A DNA stretch of 34,154 bases from UMGS172 sp045636945 (lineage in GTDB: Bacteria; Bacillota; Clostridia; Oscillospirales; Acutalibacteraceae): positions 1-34,154 of the forward strand of contig JAZTYO010000001.1 in assembly GCA_045636945.1 (NCBI GenBank), written 5' to 3'. This document shows positions 1-6,593 of this stretch, in pieces. A model generated the notes under the pieces. It did not search any database, was not told the origin of the DNA, and saw only the letters and a list, made by a program, of their open reading frames with translations. A program made the position numbers and the translations under genes. Numbering within the stretch: position 1 is the first letter of the stretch; each line of letters starts with the position of its first letter.

Positions 1-215
1 AGGGCTCGTATAGCTTTTCAACGATGGAGCCTTTTGGCTTCAAATATATAAAATCCTGTCTACCAACGGTGAGTTTACGGTCAACCCCCCGAGTTATCGA
101 GGTTATATGCAACGAGCCTATAAAAGTTGGGTATAATGGCAATAACAAGACTCTTAAAAAGGTTTTTGATGGCGCCGTGTTTATCCTTGAAGCCGAAAAG
201 CATTTGAATAAATGA
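1..215 (+). CDS. C-terminal end of an unrecognised protein (5' end outside window)
   Basis: The frame is open from base 3 to a TGA at 213-215. It gives about 70 residues ending FDGAVFILEAEKHLNK. An ATG at 24 lies inside the frame but has no ribosome binding site, so this is read as the tail of a longer gene entering from the left. No motif, membrane segment or family was recognised. A perfect terminator hairpin follows 8 bases after the stop, which supports a genuine gene end here. Confidence 0.5.
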   Translation, partial: GSYSFSTMEPFGFKYIKSCLPTVSLRSTPRVIEVICNEPIKVGYNGNNKTLKKVFDGAVFILEAEKHLNK

Positions 216-222
216 CAAAAAC

Positions 223-262
223 AAACCTGCCTGATGCAATAAATCAGGCAGGTTTATTCATT
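223..262 (+). terminator. Rho-independent terminator
   Basis: A perfect 13-bp stem (223-235 with 243-255) with a 7-base loop is followed by a T-rich stretch (ATTCATTTTGTTTT). It lies just after the stop codon of the leftmost gene. Confidence 0.85.
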
Positions 263-280
263 TTGTTTTCACTGTTGATT

Positions 281-322
281 GGCATGGATTTATCCATGCC
301 GTGGAATGCATAAATGCATTCC
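281..322. repeat. Pair of tandem perfect 8-bp hairpins (extragenic palindromic element)
   Basis: Two adjacent hairpins occur: GGCATGGA-TTTA-TCCATGCC at 281-300 and GGAATGCA-TAAA-TGCATTCC at 303-322. Each has an 8-bp stem and a 4-base A/T loop, and the loops are complements of each other. There is no T-run after either, so they are not simple terminators. They fill the gap between two convergent genes. The form resembles short palindromic elements scattered in clostridial genomes (inference). Confidence 0.6.
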
Positions 323-387
323 CTGCAAAGCACCCCAAATAGCCTCACTTATATAAAGAAAGGTGTCATTCAATGCATCATGATGGA

Positions 388-2301
388 TTACTTAATTATC
401 TCAACACCAGCAAATTCATAAGAGTAGAGCGTTGTATCGAGTATTGCGCAGTCACCCTCAATATGGCCCTCGCAGTTCACGAAACGGACATCCTTGAACG
501 GCACGTTTATCTTTATTCTAAGATTCTTTATCTTATCGTCAAAGAAATTCCACACACCCATAGCCAACGCCTTATCGTTTTCTTTAAGTAATTGGTAAAG
601 ATAAGGGTGGTTGCCAACGGTGTATGCAGGCAACGGTTTGCCCAACCAATCAAGATATTGCAGAACCTGTCGGCGACGTGCATAAGTGTTTATCCAACCT
701 GCCTTAGCCTTCACGGTGGGAATGACGTCGGCAACGTTGAAGGGCAAAACCATAAAGCGCATACCGTCGGCGTTTTCGTAAAGGAATGCACCGTCCACTC
801 TTTCATCGCCAAAGCAGAACTTGGTCAAGACCTTGACTCCTACCTTATGCTTGATGGTGTTCAGCTTGACGCCGGGGTCAAGTCTTACGTACTCGTCCTC
901 GTCGATATAATACTCCTCGGGCACATCGGCAAATCCGGCATACCCTTTGGGAACATAAGCGGAATATTCCTCAATGCCGACATCAATTCCGCGGTCCATC
1001 AGCATTTGGGCCGAGTTGAAATCGATAATACTGCCGTTTTTAAGAGCCTCTTCAGAAACAAATCTTCCTGCTTCCTCGGTCAAGACGTTGACTCCGTTTC
1101 CGATGTAAGAGGTCGGCAACAAGGTGTTAACGGTAAATCTTAAGTTAGGGTCTAAGAAATGGTTGCACCAGTGACCGACGTATGACCATTCACCGTCGTA
1201 AAAATCCTTTTCTCTGAAGCGGTACTGTTGGTTCAAAGGCCTGAGACCGACCGTTTCCTTGTCACCGAACAAGGTTTCTACTATCTTATAAAGTTCCTTG
1301 TTTTCAACCATTGCATCGATATATCCTGTTTCATAGTCAGCACTGGATACGTAATCGAGCATATATTTCAGAATTCCGTTCGATTTTACCGAGGCTCGCA
1401 TAATAGTATCAAAGCACTCAAGCCTTGCCGCAGAGCAGGCAAATCTCGGTCTCGGATAGGTGTCACCCTCGGTAAATATCTCGACGTCGGAATCTTTAAA
1501 CCAATCAAGCTCGGCACGGGTATATTCAACTATATCACCTAACTGATGAGCCCAATAAGGCGCACCCGATACTCTCATAAACGGACGGGTGTTACCTGCC
1601 AAGGCGAGGGTGTTTTCAAGCATGTCGGCTCCACTCACGTCCCAACGAGTACAGGCACACATGCCAAGCCTTGTATCGGGAGATACGGTATCAAGCTCTC
1701 GTCGAAGCATTTTGGAAAATTCCAGTATACCGCCGCTTTGTGCCGAAAGCCAGGCATCACGGTAGCGGTTTTTACCGCCCACAAAGGCTTTTTTATAAAG
1801 CTCGTCGGGGGTTAATTCCTCACCGAGTTCATCGCATATAAGCTTCATATGATGCTTGCAACAACAACCGGGCGCAAGGTGAGTACGGTTGCTCATACGG
1901 TAGTCGTCATCAAGCAATATCATCTTTGCACCACAATGAGCAACATTCTTGACCCATTCGGCAAAGTCCTTTTGAAAGGTTTTGTCCAAAGGACAGAAGG
2001 AACGCATATTGTATTTGTCAAAAAAGCGCATACGGGTGTAGGGAGAGGGTTCGTCACAGGGACTACTGTTGTGACCCAAGGTTTCGCCAAGCCACACAAG
2101 AGTTTCAAGACCGTTGTCCTCATAATATTTTATCAAATCCTTCAAAAGCTCAAGGTTTTTAGGACTTGAAAATTTGTAAGGCAACTCACGGTCGATTGCC
2201 AGTGCTATACGGTGAGCACCTGCTCTTTTCAGTTCTGAAAGGGTCTTTTCTTTGTCAAAGTGACCGTTGGTGACGATGGTTGGAACGGTTATTTTATACA
2301 T
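388..2301 (-). CDS. Putative cytoplasmic TIM-barrel glycosidase-like protein
   Basis: The protein is 637 residues, without signal peptide or membrane segment. The first ~330 residues read like a (beta/alpha)8 hydrolase barrel: alternating strands such as HRIALAID, ETLVWLGE, AKMILLDDD, RLGMCACT and VEIFTEGDTYPRP, with acidic residues at strand ends. The C-terminal ~250 residues look like the beta-rich accessory domains common in large glycosidases. I cannot assign a GH family. The start is set at the ATG at 2301, preceded by GAGGTG; a GTG at 2310 in frame is less likely because the ribosome site would overlap it. It is the second gene after a permease (stop codon 10 bases before this ATG) and faces a PocR/AraC regulator across a shared promoter region, so a role in uptake and breakdown of a carbohydrate is inferred. 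Confidence 0.6.
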   Translation of the reverse strand: MYKITVPTIVTNGHFDKEKTLSELKRAGAHRIALAIDRELPYKFSSPKNLELLKDLIKYYEDNGLETLVWLGETLGHNSSPCDEPSPYTRMRFFDKYNMRSFCPLDKTFQKDFAEWVKNVAHCGAKMILLDDDYRMSNRTHLAPGCCCKHHMKLICDELGEELTPDELYKKAFVGGKNRYRDAWLSAQSGGILEFSKMLRRELDTVSPDTRLGMCACTRWDVSGADMLENTLALAGNTRPFMRVSGAPYWAHQLGDIVEYTRAELDWFKDSDVEIFTEGDTYPRPRFACSAARLECFDTIMRASVKSNGILKYMLDYVSSADYETGYIDAMVENKELYKIVETLFGDKETVGLRPLNQQYRFREKDFYDGEWSYVGHWCNHFLDPNLRFTVNTLLPTSYIGNGVNVLTEEAGRFVSEEALKNGSIIDFNSAQMLMDRGIDVGIEEYSAYVPKGYAGFADVPEEYYIDEDEYVRLDPGVKLNTIKHKVGVKVLTKFCFGDERVDGAFLYENADGMRFMVLPFNVADVIPTVKAKAGWINTYARRRQVLQYLDWLGKPLPAYTVGNHPYLYQLLKENDKALAMGVWNFFDDKIKNLRIKINVPFKDVRFVNCEGHIEGDCAILDTTLYSYEFAGVEIIK

Positions 2302-2311
2302 ACAAAACACC

Positions 2312-3157
2312 TCATAAATTCAAGAATACTACCGATGCAATACCGGTAAACAAACCTGCCGTCTGCAGATTAGTAAGCTTTTCTTTATAGTAAAATTTTG
2401 AAAAAAGATAGACTATGATGATTCCGCCTGCCGAAATAAGAGGGAACATCAAGGAGGCAGGGATGCGGTTGTTAAGTATCATTACAAATAGGTTTACGGT
2501 TCCGTTAAAAAGTCCGCAAAGTGCTGCAGGAACAAGGCCGATTTTGGTGTATTGAGTGATACCTTTATGCTCAACAGCCAAGGCAATAACGGCCGAAACA
2601 ATAAATGAAATGCCGACAGCCACTATCATAAATTCGTTTTTATAAAGTTCTCCGAACTCCTGCTGATGCATCTTTTGTGTGACCGAGCACATACCGTTGC
2701 CAATGAAGGCAAGCAGTGCGAATATCAGCCATTTTAAAGAGAATTTTTCACCCTTTTCGGGCTTGTTAATGAGTATCATTGAGGTTATCAGCAATGCAAT
2801 ATCCACAACAAAAAATGCCGAAATGCCTTCACCGAGTAAAAGTCCGTAAGCGGTGGGCAACAAAAGTGAAAATTTTATGATGAGTGCGGAAAGCGAAACA
2901 GAACCGGTTGCAATGGCCAAAACCGCAAAAACGTTGGCGGCAATGTAAGACACTGAAAAGCCGATTGCATAGGGCAGATAGGCTGCGTTCCACTCAAAGC
3001 CTTTTCCCGTCACAATAAAGAAAATAACCGCAACAAGGCTCAGTATTGCCGTAAACGTGAACGAGCCTTTGTCACCGACCTTGTTGGTAAACGGCTTTTT
3101 GACAATGCTCTGAAGCGGCAACAGAATAATAACCGAAATAAGCGACAAATAATCCAT
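2312..3157 (-). CDS. DMT/EamA-type membrane permease
   Basis: The protein has 281 residues with about ten hydrophobic helices in two similar halves, as in drug/metabolite transporters. Examples are the segments near residues 3-17, 33-50, 60-84, 88-105, 110-130, 143-160, 178-196, 205-228, 234-253 and 265-281. The substrate cannot be read from sequence. The ATG at 3157 has a very good site (GGGGGTG) 7 bases upstream. The downstream glycosidase-like gene starts 10 bases after this stop, so the two form an operon. The divergent PocR/AraC gene is the probable regulator. A sugar or polyol substrate is inferred from this context only. Confidence 0.7.
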   Translation of the reverse strand: MDYLSLISVIILLPLQSIVKKPFTNKVGDKGSFTFTAILSLVAVIFFIVTGKGFEWNAAYLPYAIGFSVSYIAANVFAVLAIATGSVSLSALIIKFSLLLPTAYGLLLGEGISAFFVVDIALLITSMILINKPEKGEKFSLKWLIFALLAFIGNGMCSVTQKMHQQEFGELYKNEFMIVAVGISFIVSAVIALAVEHKGITQYTKIGLVPAALCGLFNGTVNLFVMILNNRIPASLMFPLISAGGIIIVYLFSKFYYKEKLTNLQTAGLFTGIASVVFLNL

Positions 3158-3178
3158 AAGAACACCCCCTTTTCTTAT

Positions 3179-3207
3179 ATTAAACCATCGCGTGCGTAAA
3201 AAATCAA
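3179..3207 (-). promoter_or_regulatory. Promoter of the permease/glycosidase operon
   Basis: On the minus strand the -35 is TTGATT (3202-3207) and the -10 is TTTAAT (3179-3184), with a 17-bp spacer. The transcript would start about 15 bases before the GGGGGTG ribosome site. Confidence 0.5.
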
Positions 3208-3216
3208 TATAAAATT

Positions 3217-3256
3217 GTGCCTATATATTGCACTTTTATCCCGAACCTGATATGAT
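3217..3256 (+). promoter_or_regulatory. Promoter of the PocR/AraC regulator, with an inverted repeat on its -35
   Basis: The -35 is TTGCAC (3228-3233) and the -10 is TATGAT (3251-3256), spacer 17 bp. An inverted repeat GTGC-N9-GCAC (3217-3233) covers the -35 and lies between the two divergent promoters. This is a reasonable place for an autoregulatory or activator site. The repeat is short, so the operator role is inference. Confidence 0.6.
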
Positions 3257-3280
3257 AATATAATAAAGGCGGTGGCAATT

Positions 3281-4075
3281 TTGAAAATAGTATACAACGA
3301 AGAAAAACTAAGGCGCATATTAAGCGATTTCCATATACTGACTGGAGTCAGTATGTCGTTTATTGACCACAACGGCGAAATAAAAATCAAAGCTGTGTTT
3401 AACAACGATTTCTGTTCTACTCTGCAAAAATCACCTGTTCACAGACAAAAATGCGCAAACTGTGATGCCAAGGTTGTTGAAAAAAGTAAGCAAAGCCGTT
3501 GTTTTGAGTCGCACATTTGCCACGAAAATCTATACGATGCTGTATTACCGATTGAAAAGGACGATGTTATTGTCGGATATATTATTATGGGTCGTATTAG
3601 AATTGAAGGCAGTAATCCCAACGAGGAGGTTGAAAGCAACAGCGAGCTTTTACGTCTGTTCAAGCTGATACCTTTGTTCTCAAGCTCGAAAATAGAAGCT
3701 CTTAAAACGCTTTTGTTCGAAATCCTTTTTGCTGACGCAATAACTATTGAACATGGCCCTGTTTTGGATGGAATATTAGCATACATAGACCAATATCTTG
3801 CCGAGAATATCCGTGTTGAGCATCTGAGTAATCGCTTTTTCCTTTCACGCAATGCGCTTTATAAGCATTTCCGTGAGGGACTTGGCAGTACGGTCAACGG
3901 ATATATCACCGAGCAAAGGCTGAAGAAAGCAAAAGAACTGCTGACCGATACCGATTTGACGGTTGAAGCGGTGTCAAGGACGGTAGGCTTTGACAACTAT
4001 GCTTACTTTTGCAGAACGTTTAAGCGCCACACAAATAAAACACCAACAGAATATAGAAAAGCATCCCGATACTGA
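3281..4075 (+). CDS. PocR-domain AraC-family transcriptional regulator
   Basis: The protein has 264 residues. Residues ~5-150 match the PocR sensory domain, with its cysteine cluster CANCDAKVV...CFESHICHENL followed by VLPI and VGYIIMGRI. Residues ~165-264 hold two AraC-type helix-turn-helix motifs (VEHLSNRFFLSRNALYKHFREG and VEAVSRTVGFDNYAYFCRTFKRHTNKTPTEYR). The start is taken as the TTG at 3281 because AAAGGCGG sits 8 bases upstream; the in-frame GTG at 3272 would lie inside that site. PocR domains sense small organic ligands such as propanediol in known members; the cysteines may bind a metal. It is transcribed away from the permease/glycosidase operon, its likely target. Confidence 0.85.
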   Translation: MKIVYNEEKLRRILSDFHILTGVSMSFIDHNGEIKIKAVFNNDFCSTLQKSPVHRQKCANCDAKVVEKSKQSRCFESHICHENLYDAVLPIEKDDVIVGYIIMGRIRIEGSNPNEEVESNSELLRLFKLIPLFSSSKIEALKTLLFEILFADAITIEHGPVLDGILAYIDQYLAENIRVEHLSNRFFLSRNALYKHFREGLGSTVNGYITEQRLKKAKELLTDTDLTVEAVSRTVGFDNYAYFCRTFKRHTNKTPTEYRKASRY

Positions 4076-4105
4076 ACAAGTCCAGTAAAAACGGACAATA
4101 GAAAA

Positions 4106-4155
4106 AAAGAGCCGCCTATGGTAGAATAAAAGAAACTACCATAGGGTTCTTTTTG
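4106..4155. terminator. Bidirectional terminator
   Basis: A 10-bp perfect stem (CCTATGGTAG 4115-4124 with its complement 4136-4145) has an 11-base loop. T-runs are present on both strands: TTCTTTTTG after it on plus, and seven T on minus. It separates the convergent PocR regulator and the metallophosphoesterase remnant. Confidence 0.8.
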
Positions 4156-4213
4156 TACTGTCCGCACAAATTGGGGCAGTTCACGTTTTGGAAAGAGCTT
4201 TTTATTTTCGGAT

Positions 4214-4694
4214 TTATTTTTCAATGGTGTGTGTTCCGAGAATCTTGCCATCGGAATCGGTGAACTGAACGGTTATTTCGTTTTCACCAAAGGTATATCC
4301 GCAACCGTTAAAGCGGTCTTTATCGGGCCTTGAGCCGATAACAACGGTACACGGCTGACCGTAGTGGTCGGTTTCGCAACCAATTTTACGAACGTCTAAA
4401 TCGTGTATGTGACCGCAAATCATAACGTGAGGCTTGACGGAATTTTTAAGCAGGTTGCACCACTCGGTGTAAACGTCACCCTCAATGTCAAACGGTGTAC
4501 TCTTTTGCTTCGTCCAGAGCCTTCATCGGTACGGTGCAACGGTGCAGATCATTCTGTGAACGCATAATGCCGTTGGACTCGTCGTAATAGTAACGATCAC
4601 CGACCTTAACACGGAAAACAGAAGGCTTTTCAACCTCGACCATAATCTGATAATCACTTTCAACGGCAAAAACGGCAGGTGCGGTTTTAATCAT
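4214..4694 (-). pseudogene. Metallophosphoesterase with its catalytic core deleted
   Basis: Two pieces of one gene are joined out of frame. The 5' piece (4694-4488) encodes MIKTAPAVFAVESDYQIMVE... to DEAKEYTV, the beta-rich domain found at the N-terminus of some clostridial calcineurin-like phosphoesterases. The 3' piece (about 4520-4214, another frame) encodes FDIEGDVYTEWCNLLKNSVKPHVMICGHIHD..., the end of a metallophosphoesterase domain with the metal-binding GHIH motif. The expected D-x-H, GDxxD and GNHE motifs between them are missing, so roughly 150-250 residues have been lost at about 4490-4520. The start ATG overlaps the TAA stop of the phosphatase gene upstream. A functional enzyme is very unlikely. 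Confidence 0.75.
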
Positions 4695-5166
4695 TTTTAT
4701 TTCCACTTTCGAGTTTATTTAAAAGAGCCTCACAGCCCTCAAAAATATCATTGTAGCAGGTGGTGAAATCACGGCTGTACCACGGGTCGGAAACGTCATC
4801 GTTTCGATCTGCAAAGGATAACAGCTTGTGTACCTTATTGTAAGGGTCGGAACCGATTATTCGCATAAGGTTGCGGACGTTGTTGGAGTCCATAACCACC
4901 AATAAATCGTACTTTTCGTAGTCGGCACGAGTGACCTGAACGGCAGTTTTACCCAAACAGTCGATGCCGTGCTTTTTGAGTTCCTCACGTGCAGGCGGAT
5001 AAACGGGATTGCCTATATCACCCCAAATCTCCTCGGTGCTGGTTGCCGACGATTGAACGAGGTATTTATCTTGAAGATTTTTCTTTTTTAATAAATCTTT
5101 GAACACAAATTCCGCCATCGGACTTCGGCAGATATTGCCGTGACAGATAAACATTATTTTAATCAT
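4687..5166 (-). CDS. Low-molecular-weight protein tyrosine phosphatase family protein
   Basis: The protein has 159 residues, the normal size for this family. The catalytic P-loop C-x5-R is CHGNICR at residues 8-14, followed by SPMAEF. The general acid lies in SDPWYSRDFTTCYNDI near residue 126. The enzyme hydrolyses phosphotyrosine, or phosphoarginine in some Firmicutes; which one cannot be told here. The start is the ATG at 5166, five bases after AGGTGA, rather than the GTG at 5175. It precedes the metallophosphoesterase remnant with overlapping ATG/TAA, and may be read through from azlCD across the repeat at 5238-5286. Confidence 0.9.
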   Translation of the reverse strand: MIKIMFICHGNICRSPMAEFVFKDLLKKKNLQDKYLVQSSATSTEEIWGDIGNPVYPPAREELKKHGIDCLGKTAVQVTRADYEKYDLLVVMDSNNVRNLMRIIGSDPYNKVHKLLSFADRNDDVSDPWYSRDFTTCYNDIFEGCEALLNKLESGNKND

Positions 5167-5237
5167 ATACTTCACCTTTTTCGTAAGAACTCCAACATTA
5201 CAATAGGCTGTGTGCAGAGCCTCCCTCTGATGAGGGC

Positions 5238-5286
5238 GTAGGGGCGAACTGTGTTCGCCCGCGGGCGTTCAAAGAACGCCCCTGCA
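5238..5286. repeat. Dispersed palindromic repeat, copy 1
   Basis: The element begins GTAGGGGCGAACTGTGTTCG and ends AAAGAACGCCCCTGCA. It has two inner hairpins (GGCGAAC...GTTCGCC and GGGCGTTC-AAA-GAACGCCC) inside outer AGGGGCG/CGCCCCT ends. A second copy lies at 29822-29870. It fills the gap between azlD and the phosphatase gene. A separate short palindrome (CCCTCTGATGAGGG) lies just before it, at about 5223-5236. Confidence 0.8.
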
Positions 5287-5294
5287 TTAAAATA

Positions 5295-5609
5295 TTACAC
5301 CAAATACCTCAACATCAACTCCACCACAACAACCGAGGCACAGGATGAGAGGGCAACGACAAAGAGGTTGCCACTGAAATATGCGGTGAGAACACCCACT
5401 ACGAATGCCGCGATGCCCGACCAGATGCTTCCCGTAGCCTCGATAACGGCAGGGAAGGTCATAACCGCCAGCGTTACATACGGAACGTAGTACAAAAACG
5501 AACGGATAAACCGACTTTTGATAGGTTTTCTGATAAGGGTCAACGGCAGAACTCGGATTGCATAGGTCACAACAAAGGACACAAGTATGTAGATTATGGC
5601 TTTAGTCAT
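5295..5609 (-). CDS. azlD: Branched-chain amino acid exporter small subunit AzlD
   Basis: The protein has 104 residues and four hydrophobic helices, matching AzlD. It contains the typical FVVTYAIRVLPL and RFIRSFLYYVPYVTLAVMTFPAV segments. AzlD pairs with AzlC in the membrane to export branched-chain amino acids or their analogues. Its ATG (5609) overlaps the end of azlC by 8 bases, so the two are translationally coupled. Confidence 0.92.
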   Translation of the reverse strand: MTKAIIYILVSFVVTYAIRVLPLTLIRKPIKSRFIRSFLYYVPYVTLAVMTFPAVIEATGSIWSGIAAFVVGVLTAYFSGNLFVVALSSCASVVVVELMLRYLV

Positions 5610-6321
5610 TGCAATGTTCCTCCTCGTCTTTAATAGGGAACAGCAAGGCTGCCGAGGCTGAAATAACCACCGTCAGAATTATAATCATTGTACCGTTGGG
5701 TATGTCCTTTATATAAGGTACTGCGGTCGAAAGGAAGCTTAAGAGGAACGAAACGATCACAACACCCATAACAACAAGGTTTTTACGGGCCTCGGGGATT
5801 ATGCAGGCCAAGAACATACCGTAAAGGCTGACGCTGAGGGCACTGACGGCAAGTGTCGGCAAAATACTGCCCACAGCAACACCCAAAGCAGTACCCAACG
5901 ACCAACAGGGCATAGCCACCGCCATCATTCCAAAATAGTACCAATGGCTGACCTTCTCGGGTCTTGCTATTGATGCGCCAAACATCTCGTCGGTGACGGC
6001 TACACCGATCAGCATACGCTGAGGCAATTTTGCTTCGGGGGATAATTTCTGACTCAAAGCGCAGGACATCAAAAGATAACGGGCATTGGCAACGGCCGAC
6101 ATAACGGCAACCTCAATAAACCCTGCACCTGCACCGATAAGGGTGAAAAGGGCGTATTCGCCTGCCGAGGCATTGAGCAGAAGGCTGGCAACTGCCGCCT
6201 GCAACGCAGTAAGCCCTGCGTTTTTGGCCGAAATTCCAAGTGAAAACGAAACGGCAAAGTATCCCAATCCTATCGGGATACCCATTTTCATTCCGTTCAA
6301 AAATGTGTGTTTTTTATTCAT
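5602..6321 (-). CDS. azlC: Branched-chain amino acid exporter large subunit AzlC
   Basis: The protein has 239 residues and about seven or eight membrane helices. AzlC hallmarks are present: GMKMGIPIGLGYFAVSFSLGISAKNAGLT, LLNASAGEYALFTLIG and RYLLMSCALSQKLSPEAKLPQRMLIGVAVTDEMFG. The start is the ATG at 6321, eight bases after GAGGTGG; the open frame runs a further 29 codons upstream, but those codons overlap the promoter. It forms an operon with azlD. A promoter lies directly upstream (6351-6379). Confidence 0.93.
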   Translation of the reverse strand: MNKKHTFLNGMKMGIPIGLGYFAVSFSLGISAKNAGLTALQAAVASLLLNASAGEYALFTLIGAGAGFIEVAVMSAVANARYLLMSCALSQKLSPEAKLPQRMLIGVAVTDEMFGASIARPEKVSHWYYFGMMAVAMPCWSLGTALGVAVGSILPTLAVSALSVSLYGMFLACIIPEARKNLVVMGVVIVSFLLSFLSTAVPYIKDIPNGTMIIILTVVISASAALLFPIKDEEEHCND

Positions 6322-6350
6322 AAGGCGAACCACCTCAAAATTTCCATAAC

Positions 6351-6379
6351 AGTATACCACATTCGTCTGCGGTTTACAA
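6351..6379 (-). promoter_or_regulatory. Promoter of azlCD
   Basis: On the minus strand TTGTAA (6374-6379) and TATACT (6351-6356) are separated by 17 bp, about 30 bases before the azlC ATG. Confidence 0.65.
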
Positions 6380-6472
6380 GTCTTTGAGCAATGCAAAAGA
6401 AATAGCAAAATGCAAGATTGAAAGAGAGGTTTTGGGGCAAAATATGTAGGAATTGTTAAAATTTCGGAACGT

Positions 6473-6524
6473 GTTAAAAATTTAACGTTTTGTGCTTGAC
6501 GGATTGCAATAATTCATATATAAT
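6473..6524 (+). promoter_or_regulatory. Promoter of the PEPCK gene with upstream palindrome
   Basis: TTGACG (6496-6501) and TATAAT (6519-6524) have a 17-bp spacer, close to the sigma-A consensus. A perfect palindrome GTTAAA-AA-TTTAAC (6473-6486) ends 9 bases before the -35. It may be a regulator site; being A/T-only apart from its ends, it could also be chance. Confidence 0.75.
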
Positions 6525-6593
6525 GTCAGTTGTAGAAATTTGGCTTGAATTTCAAGCCGTCAACTATAAAATAAAAATGATTGGAGAATTATC

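Noticed and set aside
281..322. Terminator for the leftmost gene
   Set aside because: No T-run after the twin hairpins; the real terminator is at 223-262.
592..2169. Several plus-strand frames of 89-183 aa
   Set aside because: All lie opposite the 637-aa glycosidase-like gene, without ribosome sites or family patterns.
5221..5286. CRISPR-like repeats
   Set aside because: Only palindromic units with two dispersed copies; no regular spacers or cas genes.
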